In this document: piece by piece, positions 6,885 through 14,309 of the stretch
Numbering within the stretch: position 1 is the stretch's first letter
Layout: each line of letters begins with the position of its first letter
Assembly (NCBI GenBank): GCA_945875935.1
Contig: CAMCNE010000028.1
Span: 1-25,252 of the forward strand
Source: Bordetella parapertussis
GTDB taxonomy: Bacteria; Pseudomonadota; Gammaproteobacteria; Burkholderiales; Burkholderiaceae_C
Reading direction: 5' to 3'
Length of the DNA stretch: 25,252 nt
The notes under the pieces: model-generated
Told to the model about the DNA's origin: nothing
Database searches by the model: none
Seen by the model: the letters and a program-made list of their open reading frames with translations, nothing else
Program-made: the position numbers and the translations under genes

Positions 6885-7585
6885 TGAGCGCCGCACGTGG
6901 ATTGCAAATGACAGGCCGCGCTGTGAGCGTGCTCGCCGCGGTGGCACTGTGCGGCTGCGAGGCGCTCGCGCCGCGCCCCAAGGTCGAAGTGGTCACGCCG
7001 ACCTTCGCCGTGCCCGTGCCGGTGGCGGTTTCGCCGCAGACGATCAACAGCGGCTCGATCTTTCAGCAGGCGCAGTACCGGCCCTTGTTCGAGGACTACC
7101 GCGCCCGCATGGTGGGCGACACCATCACGGTCAGCATCGTCGAAGCCGTGGCAGCCAGCCAGGAGAGCACCAGCAAGATCGACAAGACCGGCACGGTGCA
7201 GGGCAGCGTGACGGCATTGCCTTTCGTGTCGTCGAGCCAGCTCGACCGCGCCAAGGTCGATGGCACCTCGGCCAACAAATTCGAAGGCAAGGGCAGCACC
7301 GAAAACACCAACACCTTCAACGGCACCATCACCGCCACCGTCACCGGCGTGCTGGCCAACGGGCACTTGCTGATCTCGGGCGAAAAGCAGATCGGTGTCA
7401 ACGACAACGTCGACGTGCTGCGCTTTTCGGGCCAGGTCGACCCACGCACCATCCAGCAAGGCAACGTCGTCCAGTCGGGCCAGATCGCCAACGTGCGGCT
7501 GGAGAACCGCGGCCGTGGCGCGCAGGCCGATTCGCAGTTAATTGGCTGGTTAGCACGGTTCTTTTTGAGCGTTCTGCCGATTTAA
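6884..7585 (+). CDS. flgH: Flagellar L-ring lipoprotein FlgH
   Basis: Encodes 233 residues from the ATG that overlaps the flgG stop (TGATG); a GTG three bases earlier is the alternative. FlgH is an outer-membrane lipoprotein that forms the L-ring bushing. Residues 1-24 form a lipoprotein signal peptide with the lipobox L-C-G|C and lipidated Cys25; Cys in the -2 position is unusual but tolerated. Family features include GSIFQQAQYRPLFEDYRARM, VGDTITVSIVE, GKGSTENTNTFNGTITATV, VLANGHLLISGEKQI and the C-terminus VDPRTIQQGNVVQSGQIANV. The last 15 codons are remarkable: TTA, ATT, TTA, GCA, TTT, TTG and GTT replace the GC-ending codons used everywhere else, and the gene ends in TAA. The encoded tail IGWLARFFLSVLPI is still the normal family end. 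Confidence 0.96.
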   Translation: MSAARGLQMTGRAVSVLAAVALCGCEALAPRPKVEVVTPTFAVPVPVAVSPQTINSGSIFQQAQYRPLFEDYRARMVGDTITVSIVEAVAASQESTSKIDKTGTVQGSVTALPFVSSSQLDRAKVDGTSANKFEGKGSTENTNTFNGTITATVTGVLANGHLLISGEKQIGVNDNVDVLRFSGQVDPRTIQQGNVVQSGQIANVRLENRGRGAQADSQLIGWLARFFLSVLPI

Positions 7586-7597
7586 GTTTCTTCAGAA

Positions 7598-7623
7598 TCG
7601 ATTGCAACAGGGAGTGCAATCGA
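7598..7623 (+). promoter_or_regulatory. Stem-loop presenting the flgI ribosome binding site
   Basis: TCGATTGCA (7598-7606) and TGCAATCGA (7615-7623) form a perfect 9-bp stem. The 8-base loop ACAGGGAG contains the Shine-Dalgarno AGGGAG, and the flgI ATG begins 2 bases after the stem at 7625. Such a structure could expose the ribosome binding site in the loop, or hide the initiation region when bound by a protein or RNA. It is the strongest hairpin noticed in the operon and lies in an AT-richer patch. Confidence 0.65.
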
Positions 7624-7624
7624 G

Positions 7625-8755
7625 ATGAACAGGATCGACAGGCTCAGGCAAGGCGGATGGCTCTTCGGCTGGTGCCTCGCCATCGCCGCCATCGCATGGC
7701 CGGCCAGTGCCCACGCCGTGCGCATCAAGGAAGTGGCGTCCATCCAGGGCGTGCGCTCCAACCAGCTGGTCGGCTACGGTCTGGTGGTCGGCCTCGACGG
7801 CACGGGCGACTCGACCACGGCAGCTCCCTTCACCGCCCAAAGCCTGACCTCTTTGCTGCAGCAAATGGGCGTCACGCTGCCCGCTGGCACCCAGCTCCAG
7901 GTCAAGAACGTCGCCGCGGTGATGGTGACCGCGCAATTGCCCGCCTTCGCCCAGCCGGGACAGAACATCGATGTCAACGTGTCGTCGCTGGCCAATTCCA
8001 AGAGCCTGCGCGGCGGCACGCTGATCGCCACGCCGCTCAAGGGCGCCGACGGCCAGATCTATGCCATGGCGCAGGGCAACCTGATCATCGCCGGCGCTGG
8101 GGCTTCGGCCGGTGGCTCCAAGGTACAGATCAACCAGCTGAGCTCGGGGCGCATCCCTGAGGGCGCGACGGTGGAGCGCGCGGTGGCCACGCCGCTCAAT
8201 CAGGGCAGCATCTTGCAGCTCGACCTCAATGCCAGCGACTACAGCACCGCCCGCCAGGTGGCGCGCGTCATCAACAAACGCATGGGCGGTCAGATCGCTC
8301 AGGCCGTCGACGGCCGCCGGGTGCAGGTGGTGATGCCCGAATCGCCCGATGAGCGGGTGACCTTTCTGGCCGAGATCGAGAACCTGCCCGTCGAACTGGT
8401 CAGTGCGGCCGCCCGGGTGATCATCAACGCACGCACCGGCTCGATCGTGGTCAATGATGCGGTGACGCTGTCGGCGTGTGCGGTGGCCCACGGCAACCTG
8501 TCGGTGGTCATCAACTCCACGCCCATGGTCAGCCAGCCCAATGCGTTTGCGCAGGGGCGCACCGTAGAAAGCGAAAAGAGCGACATCACCATCAACCAGG
8601 AGCCGGGCTCGCTGATCCAGCTGCCCGCCGGCACCAAGCTGGCCGATGTGGTGAAGGCCCTCAACTCGCTGGGCGCCACACCGCAAGATCTGCTGGCCAT
8701 CTTGCAGGCCATGAAATCTGCCGGCGCGCTGAACGCCGAGCTGGAGGTGATCTGA
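7625..8755 (+). CDS. flgI: Flagellar P-ring protein FlgI
   Basis: Encodes 376 residues, typical length. FlgI is secreted to the periplasm by Sec and polymerises around the rod with help from FlgA. A signal peptide covers about residues 1-31 (hydrophobic LFGWCLAIAAIAW, cleavage AHA|V). The mature start VRIKEVASIQGVRSNQLVGY and GLVVGLDGTGDS is almost invariant in the family. Further markers are FTAQSLTSLLQQMGVTLP, LKNVAAVMVTAQLPAFAQPG, SLRGGTLIATPLKGADG, the INQLSSGRIPEGATVERAV region and the C-terminal KLADVVKALNSLGATPQDL and LQAMKSAGALNAELEVI. Translation begins right after an RBS-bearing hairpin. The stop overlaps the flgJ start (TGATG). Confidence 0.97.
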   Translation: MNRIDRLRQGGWLFGWCLAIAAIAWPASAHAVRIKEVASIQGVRSNQLVGYGLVVGLDGTGDSTTAAPFTAQSLTSLLQQMGVTLPAGTQLQVKNVAAVMVTAQLPAFAQPGQNIDVNVSSLANSKSLRGGTLIATPLKGADGQIYAMAQGNLIIAGAGASAGGSKVQINQLSSGRIPEGATVERAVATPLNQGSILQLDLNASDYSTARQVARVINKRMGGQIAQAVDGRRVQVVMPESPDERVTFLAEIENLPVELVSAAARVIINARTGSIVVNDAVTLSACAVAHGNLSVVINSTPMVSQPNAFAQGRTVESEKSDITINQEPGSLIQLPAGTKLADVVKALNSLGATPQDLLAILQAMKSAGALNAELEVI

Positions 8756-9681
8756 TGAACCTCGGCTCGCCGGCTGCATCCAATCCGCTGCTCACCCAGG
8801 CCAGCGCCTCGAGCTCCGATGCGCGCTCGCTGGCCGCGCTGCGCAGCACGTCGGCGCGCGACCCCAAGGCTGCGATCAAGGAAACCGCCAAGCAGTTCGA
8901 GGCCATGTTCATGCAGCAGCTGCTCAAGAGCATGCGCGAGGCGCAGGCCGCGATGTCTGGCGGCATGATGGACAACGCCGGCACCAGCATGGGCAACGAA
9001 ATGCTCGACGCCGAATACGCCAAGCGCATGAGCGGCAACCCCGGCGGCCTGGCCGACGTGATCGCACGCCAGCTCGAGCGTCAGATGGGCGGTGCGGCGC
9101 CGGCCGCCATGACGCTCAAACCTTTTTCGACCAGCAGCCTGGCACCTGCCGGGGCGGCTGGTGCAGCCGGCGCGCCGGTGACGTCCAGCCAGATCCGGCA
9201 GGCCGATTTCGTGCAGCGCCACACCGAGGCTGCACGCGCGGCTGAAGCCACAACCGGCATCCCTGCGGGCTTCATGGTGGCTCAGGCCGCGCATGAGTCG
9301 GGCTGGGGTCGCCGCGAGATCAAGAACGCCGACGGCTCGACCTCGTTCAACGTGTTCGGCATCAAGGCGGGTGGCAGCTGGAAGGGCCCGGTGGCCGAAG
9401 TCACCACCACCGAATACGAAGGCGGCGTGGCGCGCAAGGTGACGGCGAAATTCCGCGCCTACAGCTCCTACGAGGAATCGTTCAAGGACTACGCGCGGCT
9501 GATGAAAGACAGCCCGCGCTACAGCCAGGTGATGGCCAGCGCCAGCACCGGCAGCGCCACCCCCGCAGGCTTTGCGCAGGGACTGCAGCGCGCAGGTTAC
9601 GCGACCGATCCGGCTTATGCCGACAAGCTCACCCGTGTCATCAACACGACGCTGCGTCTGCAGCGCGTGATGACGACCTGA
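8755..9681 (+). CDS. flgJ: Rod cap / peptidoglycan hydrolase FlgJ
   Basis: Encodes 308 residues from the ATG overlapping the flgI stop, with a GGAGGT Shine-Dalgarno inside flgI. It has two domains. The N-terminal rod-cap domain (about 35-105) has the motifs AKQFEAMFMQQLLKSMREA, MMDNAGTSMGNEMLDAEYAK and MSGNPGGLADVIARQL. After an Ala/Gly-rich linker comes a C-terminal muramidase (beta-N-acetylglucosaminidase, GH73-type) domain (about 145-308) that opens the cell wall for the rod. Glu181 in AAHESGWGRREI is the likely catalytic acid, and SFNVFGIKAGGSWKGP, KFRAYSSYEESFKDYARLM and GYATDPAYADKLTRVI complete the family pattern. The two-domain form is normal in beta- and gammaproteobacteria. Confidence 0.97.
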   Translation: MNLGSPAASNPLLTQASASSSDARSLAALRSTSARDPKAAIKETAKQFEAMFMQQLLKSMREAQAAMSGGMMDNAGTSMGNEMLDAEYAKRMSGNPGGLADVIARQLERQMGGAAPAAMTLKPFSTSSLAPAGAAGAAGAPVTSSQIRQADFVQRHTEAARAAEATTGIPAGFMVAQAAHESGWGRREIKNADGSTSFNVFGIKAGGSWKGPVAEVTTTEYEGGVARKVTAKFRAYSSYEESFKDYARLMKDSPRYSQVMASASTGSATPAGFAQGLQRAGYATDPAYADKLTRVINTTLRLQRVMTT

Positions 9682-9697
9682 GCGCAGGGAGGCTGAC

Positions 9698-11743
9698 ATG
9701 GGAACCGGTGCATTGACCTCTTTGGGCATGCGGGCCATGGCGGCCAGCTATGCGCAGCTGCAGACCACCAGCAGCAACATCGCCAACGTCAACACCAAGG
9801 GCTACTCGCGGCAGGAAGTTCAGCTGGCGACCGCAGGTGGCCAGTTCACCGGTGCTGGCTTCTTCGGCCGCGGCGTGGACATCGCCTCGGTGACGCGTGC
9901 GCACGATGACTTCCTGACCCGCGAGGCGTCGCTGTCGACGGCCCTGGCCGCCGCCGACGGCGCGCGCAGCGAGCAACTGCTGCGGCTCGAGAAGGTGTTC
10001 GGCACCGGCGAGGCCGGCCTGGGCTTTGCGGCCAACCAGATGTTCAACGCCTTCGCCGATGTGGCCAGCAAGCCGCAGGACATGTCGTCGCGGCAGGTGG
10101 TGCTCGAGCGCGCCGGCGAACTGGCCCAGCGCTTTGCCATCGCCGGTGAGCAGATCGATGAGCTGCAAGGCGGCGTGACGGTGGAGCTCAAGGCCTCGGT
10201 GGCGCAGGTCAACGACCTCACCAAGCAGATTGCGCTGCTCAACCAGAAGATCTCCAACTACAGCGGCACCACCAAGCCGCCCAACGACATGCTCGACCAG
10301 CGTGATCAGGCCATCCAGGACCTGAGCAAGCTGGTCCAGGTGACCACCATCGGCGCCGAAGACGGTTCGCTGTCGGTGTTCATGGGTGCCGGACAGGCGC
10401 TGGTGCTGGGCAGCCAGACCACACCGCTGGTGGCCATGCCCGATCCCTATGACGCTTCGCGCGTGGGGGTCGGTCTGGCCACCGCGGGCGGCAACCAGTC
10501 GCTGCCGACCTCGCTGCTCACTGGCGGCAGCATCGCCGGGTTGGTGCGCTTTCAAAGCACCGACATCACCGATGCGCGCAACCTGCTGGGGCAGATGGCG
10601 CTGGCGGTGGGCTTGCAAACCAACGAACAGCAGTCACTGGGCGTCGACCTGTACGGCCAGACCGGCGCGGGGATGTTCCGCTTCGGCTCGGCCTCGGGGC
10701 TGCCGGTGGTGGCGGCCAGCGGCTCGAGCTTCAACAGTGGCAGCGCCAGCGTCGCGCTGACCATGCAGGCGCCGTCCACGCTGTCAGGGCTGGGCGTGAG
10801 CAGCGTGCAGCCCAGCGACTACCGCCTCACCGCCGACGGCGCGGGCGGCTTCGAGCTGGCGCGGCTCAAGGACGGCGAGCTCGACACCAGCTACACCCCG
10901 GTGAGCGTGGTCAACGGCGATGTGGTCGACGGCTTCAAGATCGCCATCAGTGGCTTGGCGTCGGCGGGTGACACCTTCTTGCTGCGACCCAGCGGCACGG
11001 CCGCGCTGAACATGCGGCTTGACATGAGCAACCCCAAACTGATCGCTGCGGCCTCGCCGCTCAGCGGTACGCTCGGAGTTGCGAATGCCGGCACCGGTGC
11101 GATCGGCGCGATGACCTTTGGCAGCACCGATGTGGCGGCGAACGCCAATTTGCCGGTGACGCTGAAGTTCCAGACCACCATCGTCCCCGGCCAGTACACC
11201 TACACCTGGACCAACGCCGGCGGCACGACCACGGTGCCCAATGTGTGGTCGCCCGGCCAGCCGATTGCCTATTCAGGCGCGGCCGCGACGGATTCTTTTT
11301 CCGTGCTCATCACCGGCGTGCCGGTGGCTGCCGACGCGAGTGCATCGCCCGCGGTCACCAGCGACACCTTCGTGTTCGGCGCCAACAGCTACACCAGCTC
11401 TGACAACACCAACGCCAAGGCATTGCTGAGCCTGCGCGACACCGCCTTCGTCGGCGCCATCTGGAATGCCGGCACGCTGGAGCCCGGAGCCAGCGTCACC
11501 GACGCCTTTGCCAGCATCATCGCCAACATCGGTGTGCGCGTGCAAAGCGCGACGAACTCGGCGCAGCTGTCAGCCGATGTGGCTGCCGAGGCCGAACAGG
11601 CCCGCTCTTCGAAGGCCGGCGTCAACCTCGACGAGGAAGCCGCACGGCTGATCCAGTACCAGCAAAGCTATCAGGCCGCAGCCAAGATGCTGCAAGTGGC
11701 GCAGTCGGTTTTCGAGACCTTGCTGCAGACCGCAGGCCGCTGA
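9698..11743 (+). CDS. flgK: Flagellar hook-associated protein 1 FlgK (HAP1)
   Basis: Encodes 681 residues, longer than enterobacterial FlgK (about 550) but usual for betaproteobacteria, where the surface domain is expanded. FlgK forms the first of two junction zones between hook and filament. The N-terminus has GALTSLGMRAMAASYAQLQ and SSNIANVNTKGYSRQEVQL (about 26-44), then GAGFFGRGVDIASVTRAHDD. The C-terminus VNLDEEAARLIQYQQSYQAA and KMLQVAQSVFETLLQTAG is canonical. The middle (about 330-590) is a Ser/Thr/Gly/Ala-rich variable region. An AGGGAGG Shine-Dalgarno sits 7 bases upstream. It is the client of FlgN. A separate late promoter was not found in the 16-base gap after flgJ. Confidence 0.96.
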   Translation: MGTGALTSLGMRAMAASYAQLQTTSSNIANVNTKGYSRQEVQLATAGGQFTGAGFFGRGVDIASVTRAHDDFLTREASLSTALAAADGARSEQLLRLEKVFGTGEAGLGFAANQMFNAFADVASKPQDMSSRQVVLERAGELAQRFAIAGEQIDELQGGVTVELKASVAQVNDLTKQIALLNQKISNYSGTTKPPNDMLDQRDQAIQDLSKLVQVTTIGAEDGSLSVFMGAGQALVLGSQTTPLVAMPDPYDASRVGVGLATAGGNQSLPTSLLTGGSIAGLVRFQSTDITDARNLLGQMALAVGLQTNEQQSLGVDLYGQTGAGMFRFGSASGLPVVAASGSSFNSGSASVALTMQAPSTLSGLGVSSVQPSDYRLTADGAGGFELARLKDGELDTSYTPVSVVNGDVVDGFKIAISGLASAGDTFLLRPSGTAALNMRLDMSNPKLIAAASPLSGTLGVANAGTGAIGAMTFGSTDVAANANLPVTLKFQTTIVPGQYTYTWTNAGGTTTVPNVWSPGQPIAYSGAAATDSFSVLITGVPVAADASASPAVTSDTFVFGANSYTSSDNTNAKALLSLRDTAFVGAIWNAGTLEPGASVTDAFASIIANIGVRVQSATNSAQLSADVAAEAEQARSSKAGVNLDEEAARLIQYQQSYQAAAKMLQVAQSVFETLLQTAGR

Positions 11744-11788
11744 TCGCGCTGACCCCATGTGCCTTCGTTGAACTGATCGAGCACCGCC

Positions 11789-13015
11789 ATGCGAATTTCC
11801 TCTGCCAACGCCTACGACAACACCATCGACACACTGCAGCGTCGGCAGTCCGACCTGAGCGATCTGCAGACCCGCCTGACCAGCGGCAAGCGCGTGCTCA
11901 AGGCCAGCGACGATCCGGCGGCTGCCGCGCGCGCCGAGCGTGCGCTGGCTGCCGAAATGCGCAGCGAGACCTCGCAGCGCAGCGTCGATGCCAGCCAGGT
12001 CATCGTCAGCCAGACCGAAAGCGCCCTCGGCGATGCTGGCGAACTGCTGCAGCAAATACGCGAGACGCTGGTGGCCTCGGGCAATGCGTCGTACTCCGAC
12101 CGCGAACGCAGCCAGCTCGCCGCCAGCTTGAAAGGCATGCGCCAGCAATTGCTGGCCGTGGCCAACCGATCCGATGGCGCGGGCAGCTACCTGTTTGGCG
12201 GCCAGGGCTCGTCGCAGCCGCCTTTCATCGACAAGCCTGCGGGCGTGCAGTTCAGTGGCACCAGCGGCCGGCTGCAAACCGACACCGACACCGAACTGCC
12301 GCTGAGCACCGACGGAGCCGCCACCTGGCTGAATGCGAGCACCGGCAACGGCGTGTTCGTGACCTCGTCGGCGCTCAACAGCGTGAGCGGCAACGAAATC
12401 ACCGGCGCCACGGTCGACGTGGGCAGCGTGAGCGACCCCTCGGCGCTGTTTCCGGTGCCCGACACCGGCTACCGCATCCACTTCAGCGGCAGCACCACCT
12501 ACGACATCGAGAGCTATTCGCTGTCCACGGGGCTGACCAGCTACGAGTCCACGGGCACCTACCAGCCTGGCGTGGCCATCGATCTGCACGGCATGAGCGT
12601 GACCGTCTCGGGCGCGCCGACCACGGGTGACCAGTTCAACATCGAGCCGTCGACGCCGACGCTCAGCGTGTTCGACAGCATCGATCAGGCCATCGCCGAC
12701 CTGCAAACGCCCAACCGCACGCCGGCGCAGCGTGTGCAGTCGACCGCCGACAGCCTGCGCGACATCGATTCTTCGATGGCCACTTTGAATCTGGTACGCA
12801 CTGCGGCCGGCGGCACGCTCAACCGCATCGACAACGAAACCAGCCGCCTGGCCACGCAAAAGCTCAACGCGCAAACCACACGCTCGAACGCCGAGGATCT
12901 GGACATGGTCGAGGCGATTGCCGACTTCCAGAACCAGCAAACCGGCTACGAGGCGGCGCTGAAGTCGTATTCGATGGTGCAAAAAATGTCGCTGTTCCAG
13001 TATCTCGGCGGCTGA
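11789..13015 (+). CDS. flgL: Flagellar hook-associated protein 3 FlgL (HAP3)
   Basis: Encodes 408 residues, in the normal betaproteobacterial range. FlgL is the second hook-filament junction protein and is related to flagellin. The N-terminal coiled-coil region has MRISSANAYDNTIDTLQRRQ, DLQTRLTSGKRVLKASDDPA and AAARAERALAAEMR. A long helix continues to about residue 130 and is followed by GAGSYLFGGQGSSQPPF, a family hallmark. The C-terminus AEDLDMVEAIADFQNQQTGY and AALKSYSMVQKMSLFQYLGG matches FlgL. The 45-base gap after flgK holds only a weak Shine-Dalgarno (GAG), so coupling to flgK is possible. It is the last structural flagellar gene in the window. Confidence 0.96.
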   Translation: MRISSANAYDNTIDTLQRRQSDLSDLQTRLTSGKRVLKASDDPAAAARAERALAAEMRSETSQRSVDASQVIVSQTESALGDAGELLQQIRETLVASGNASYSDRERSQLAASLKGMRQQLLAVANRSDGAGSYLFGGQGSSQPPFIDKPAGVQFSGTSGRLQTDTDTELPLSTDGAATWLNASTGNGVFVTSSALNSVSGNEITGATVDVGSVSDPSALFPVPDTGYRIHFSGSTTYDIESYSLSTGLTSYESTGTYQPGVAIDLHGMSVTVSGAPTTGDQFNIEPSTPTLSVFDSIDQAIADLQTPNRTPAQRVQSTADSLRDIDSSMATLNLVRTAAGGTLNRIDNETSRLATQKLNAQTTRSNAEDLDMVEAIADFQNQQTGYEAALKSYSMVQKMSLFQYLGG

Positions 13016-13061
13016 TGCGCCGATCGGCTGAGCGTTGAAGATCAACGCGAAAGGACTTGTG

Positions 13062-14240
13062 GTGAACGACGACATCCTGGGCCAGGTGGCTCTTGGCTAT
13101 TGCGCTTTCATCGAGCGCAACCGCGCGGTCACGGCGACCCGGCTGACGGTGTTCGCGCTGCAGCCCGATGCGCCGCTCGACGCTGCGCAACTGCTCGAGG
13201 TGCTCGCGCCGGTGTGGCCTGCCAATGGCTCGCGGCTGGTGCTTGGCGTGACCAGCGAAAGCCTGTTGCAGCAACTGCTGCTGGCAGCCCCGCCTGCCCA
13301 CATGACGATCGAGGTGCCGGCTTTCATGGCCGGCGACGAGGCGAACACCCGCGCGCTGCTGGCGCTGCACGCGCACGGCAATGGATTGCTGCTCAAGGGC
13401 GCGCCGCTCAAGGCACTGTCTGCCGAGGTGCGCTCTTGCTTCAGCCATTCGCTGCTCGATCTGGCCGATGAGCCGCCGGCCCGCGGCGGCTTGCCGCAAA
13501 TCTTGTCGGGCATCGGCACGCTCGAGCACATGGAAGGCGCATTCGAGCGCGGCGCCACCGCGGTGCTGGGCTGGCCGATCGGCGACGAGGTGACGCGCAG
13601 CGCGCCGGCAGGTGCGGCAGCGACCGGCGCACCGATCGATCTGCAGGCGGTGGTCGAGCTGATGCGCCAGGTGGATCAGGCCGAGCCGGTCGACAAGATC
13701 GAGCGCACCCTCAAGCGCGACCCGTCGTTGAGCTTCAAGATCCTGCGCTACATCAACTCGCCCGCCTTCGGCCTGTCGGTGGTGGTGAGTTCATTCAGCC
13801 ACGCGGTGATGCTGCTGGGCTACCAGCGGCTCAAGCGCTGGCTCGCGCTGATGCTGGCCACCGCCAGCACCCAGCCCAGCCTGCGCGCCACGATGTTCGC
13901 CTCGGTGCGTCGCGGGCTGCTGATGGAAGAGCTGGCGCGTGACAGCAGCGACGCGGAAATGCGCAACGAGCTGTTCATCTGCGGCGTGTTTTCGCTGCTC
14001 GATCGGCTGTTCGATCAGCCGTTGCCGCAGCTGCTGCGCACCATCCCCGTGCCGCAAGGCGTCTACGAAACGTTGGCCGAGGGTCGCGGGCCGTATGTGC
14101 CGTGCTTCAATCTGGCCCGCGCCATCGAGTCGCAGTCGCTGTACGAGATTCGCGACTGCGCCGATGCACTGATGATGGACATGCGGCAAGTCAACCGCGC
14201 ACTGCTGCGCGCGCTGACCACGGCATCTCAGCTCGACTGA
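13062..14240 (+). CDS. Degenerate-EAL / HDOD signalling protein
   Basis: Encodes 392 residues from the GTG at 13062, chosen because AAAGGA lies 6 bases upstream; a TTG at 13035 and a GTG at 13059 are alternatives. The N-terminal part (about 1-185) resembles the EAL fold but has lost the catalytic motifs: IEVPAFMAGDE stands where an EAL protein has its E-x-T-E-x strand, and there is no EAL tripeptide. It ends in the GATAVLGWPIGDE element seen in YuxH/CdgJ-like EAL-HDOD proteins. The C-terminal part (about 190-390) is an HDOD domain: VDKIERTLKRDPSLSFKILR, YINSPAFGL, SHAVMLLGYQRLKRWLALML. Such proteins are non-enzymatic and act in motility or cyclic-di-GMP control in other bacteria (CdgJ in Vibrio). 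Its position 46 bases after flgL suggests co-transcription with the flagellar operon. Confidence 0.85.
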   Translation: MNDDILGQVALGYCAFIERNRAVTATRLTVFALQPDAPLDAAQLLEVLAPVWPANGSRLVLGVTSESLLQQLLLAAPPAHMTIEVPAFMAGDEANTRALLALHAHGNGLLLKGAPLKALSAEVRSCFSHSLLDLADEPPARGGLPQILSGIGTLEHMEGAFERGATAVLGWPIGDEVTRSAPAGAAATGAPIDLQAVVELMRQVDQAEPVDKIERTLKRDPSLSFKILRYINSPAFGLSVVVSSFSHAVMLLGYQRLKRWLALMLATASTQPSLRATMFASVRRGLLMEELARDSSDAEMRNELFICGVFSLLDRLFDQPLPQLLRTIPVPQGVYETLAEGRGPYVPCFNLARAIESQSLYEIRDCADALMMDMRQVNRALLRALTTASQLD

Positions 14241-14309
14241 AAAAGCGCCGCCGTCACAACGCGATAGATTCGCGTGCATGAATCCTCCAGCCGCCCGGCG
14301 GTGACGCGC
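14241..14309 (+). promoter_or_regulatory. Gap before the kinase gene with a 6-bp hairpin and a possible -10 element
   Basis: ACGCGA-TAGAT-TCGCGT (14259-14275) is a perfect 6-bp inverted repeat. It contains TAGATT (14265-14270), a fair sigma-70 -10 match, but no good -35 hexamer is seen at the right distance. It could be a start point for the kinase-ANTAR genes. The first in-frame start (GTG, 14274) lies inside the repeat. Confidence 0.25.

Noticed and set aside
7582..7608. TTAAGTTT followed after 11 bases by ATTGCAAC, resembling a sigma-28 promoter before flgI
   Set aside because: The -35 half fits but the -10 half has only two matches to GCCGATAA, and the bases are explained by the hairpin and the flgH stop.
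13018..13027. GCCGATCGGC palindrome after flgL as a terminator or operator
   Set aside because: It cannot form a useful hairpin (no loop), has no T run, and such palindromes are common in this composition.
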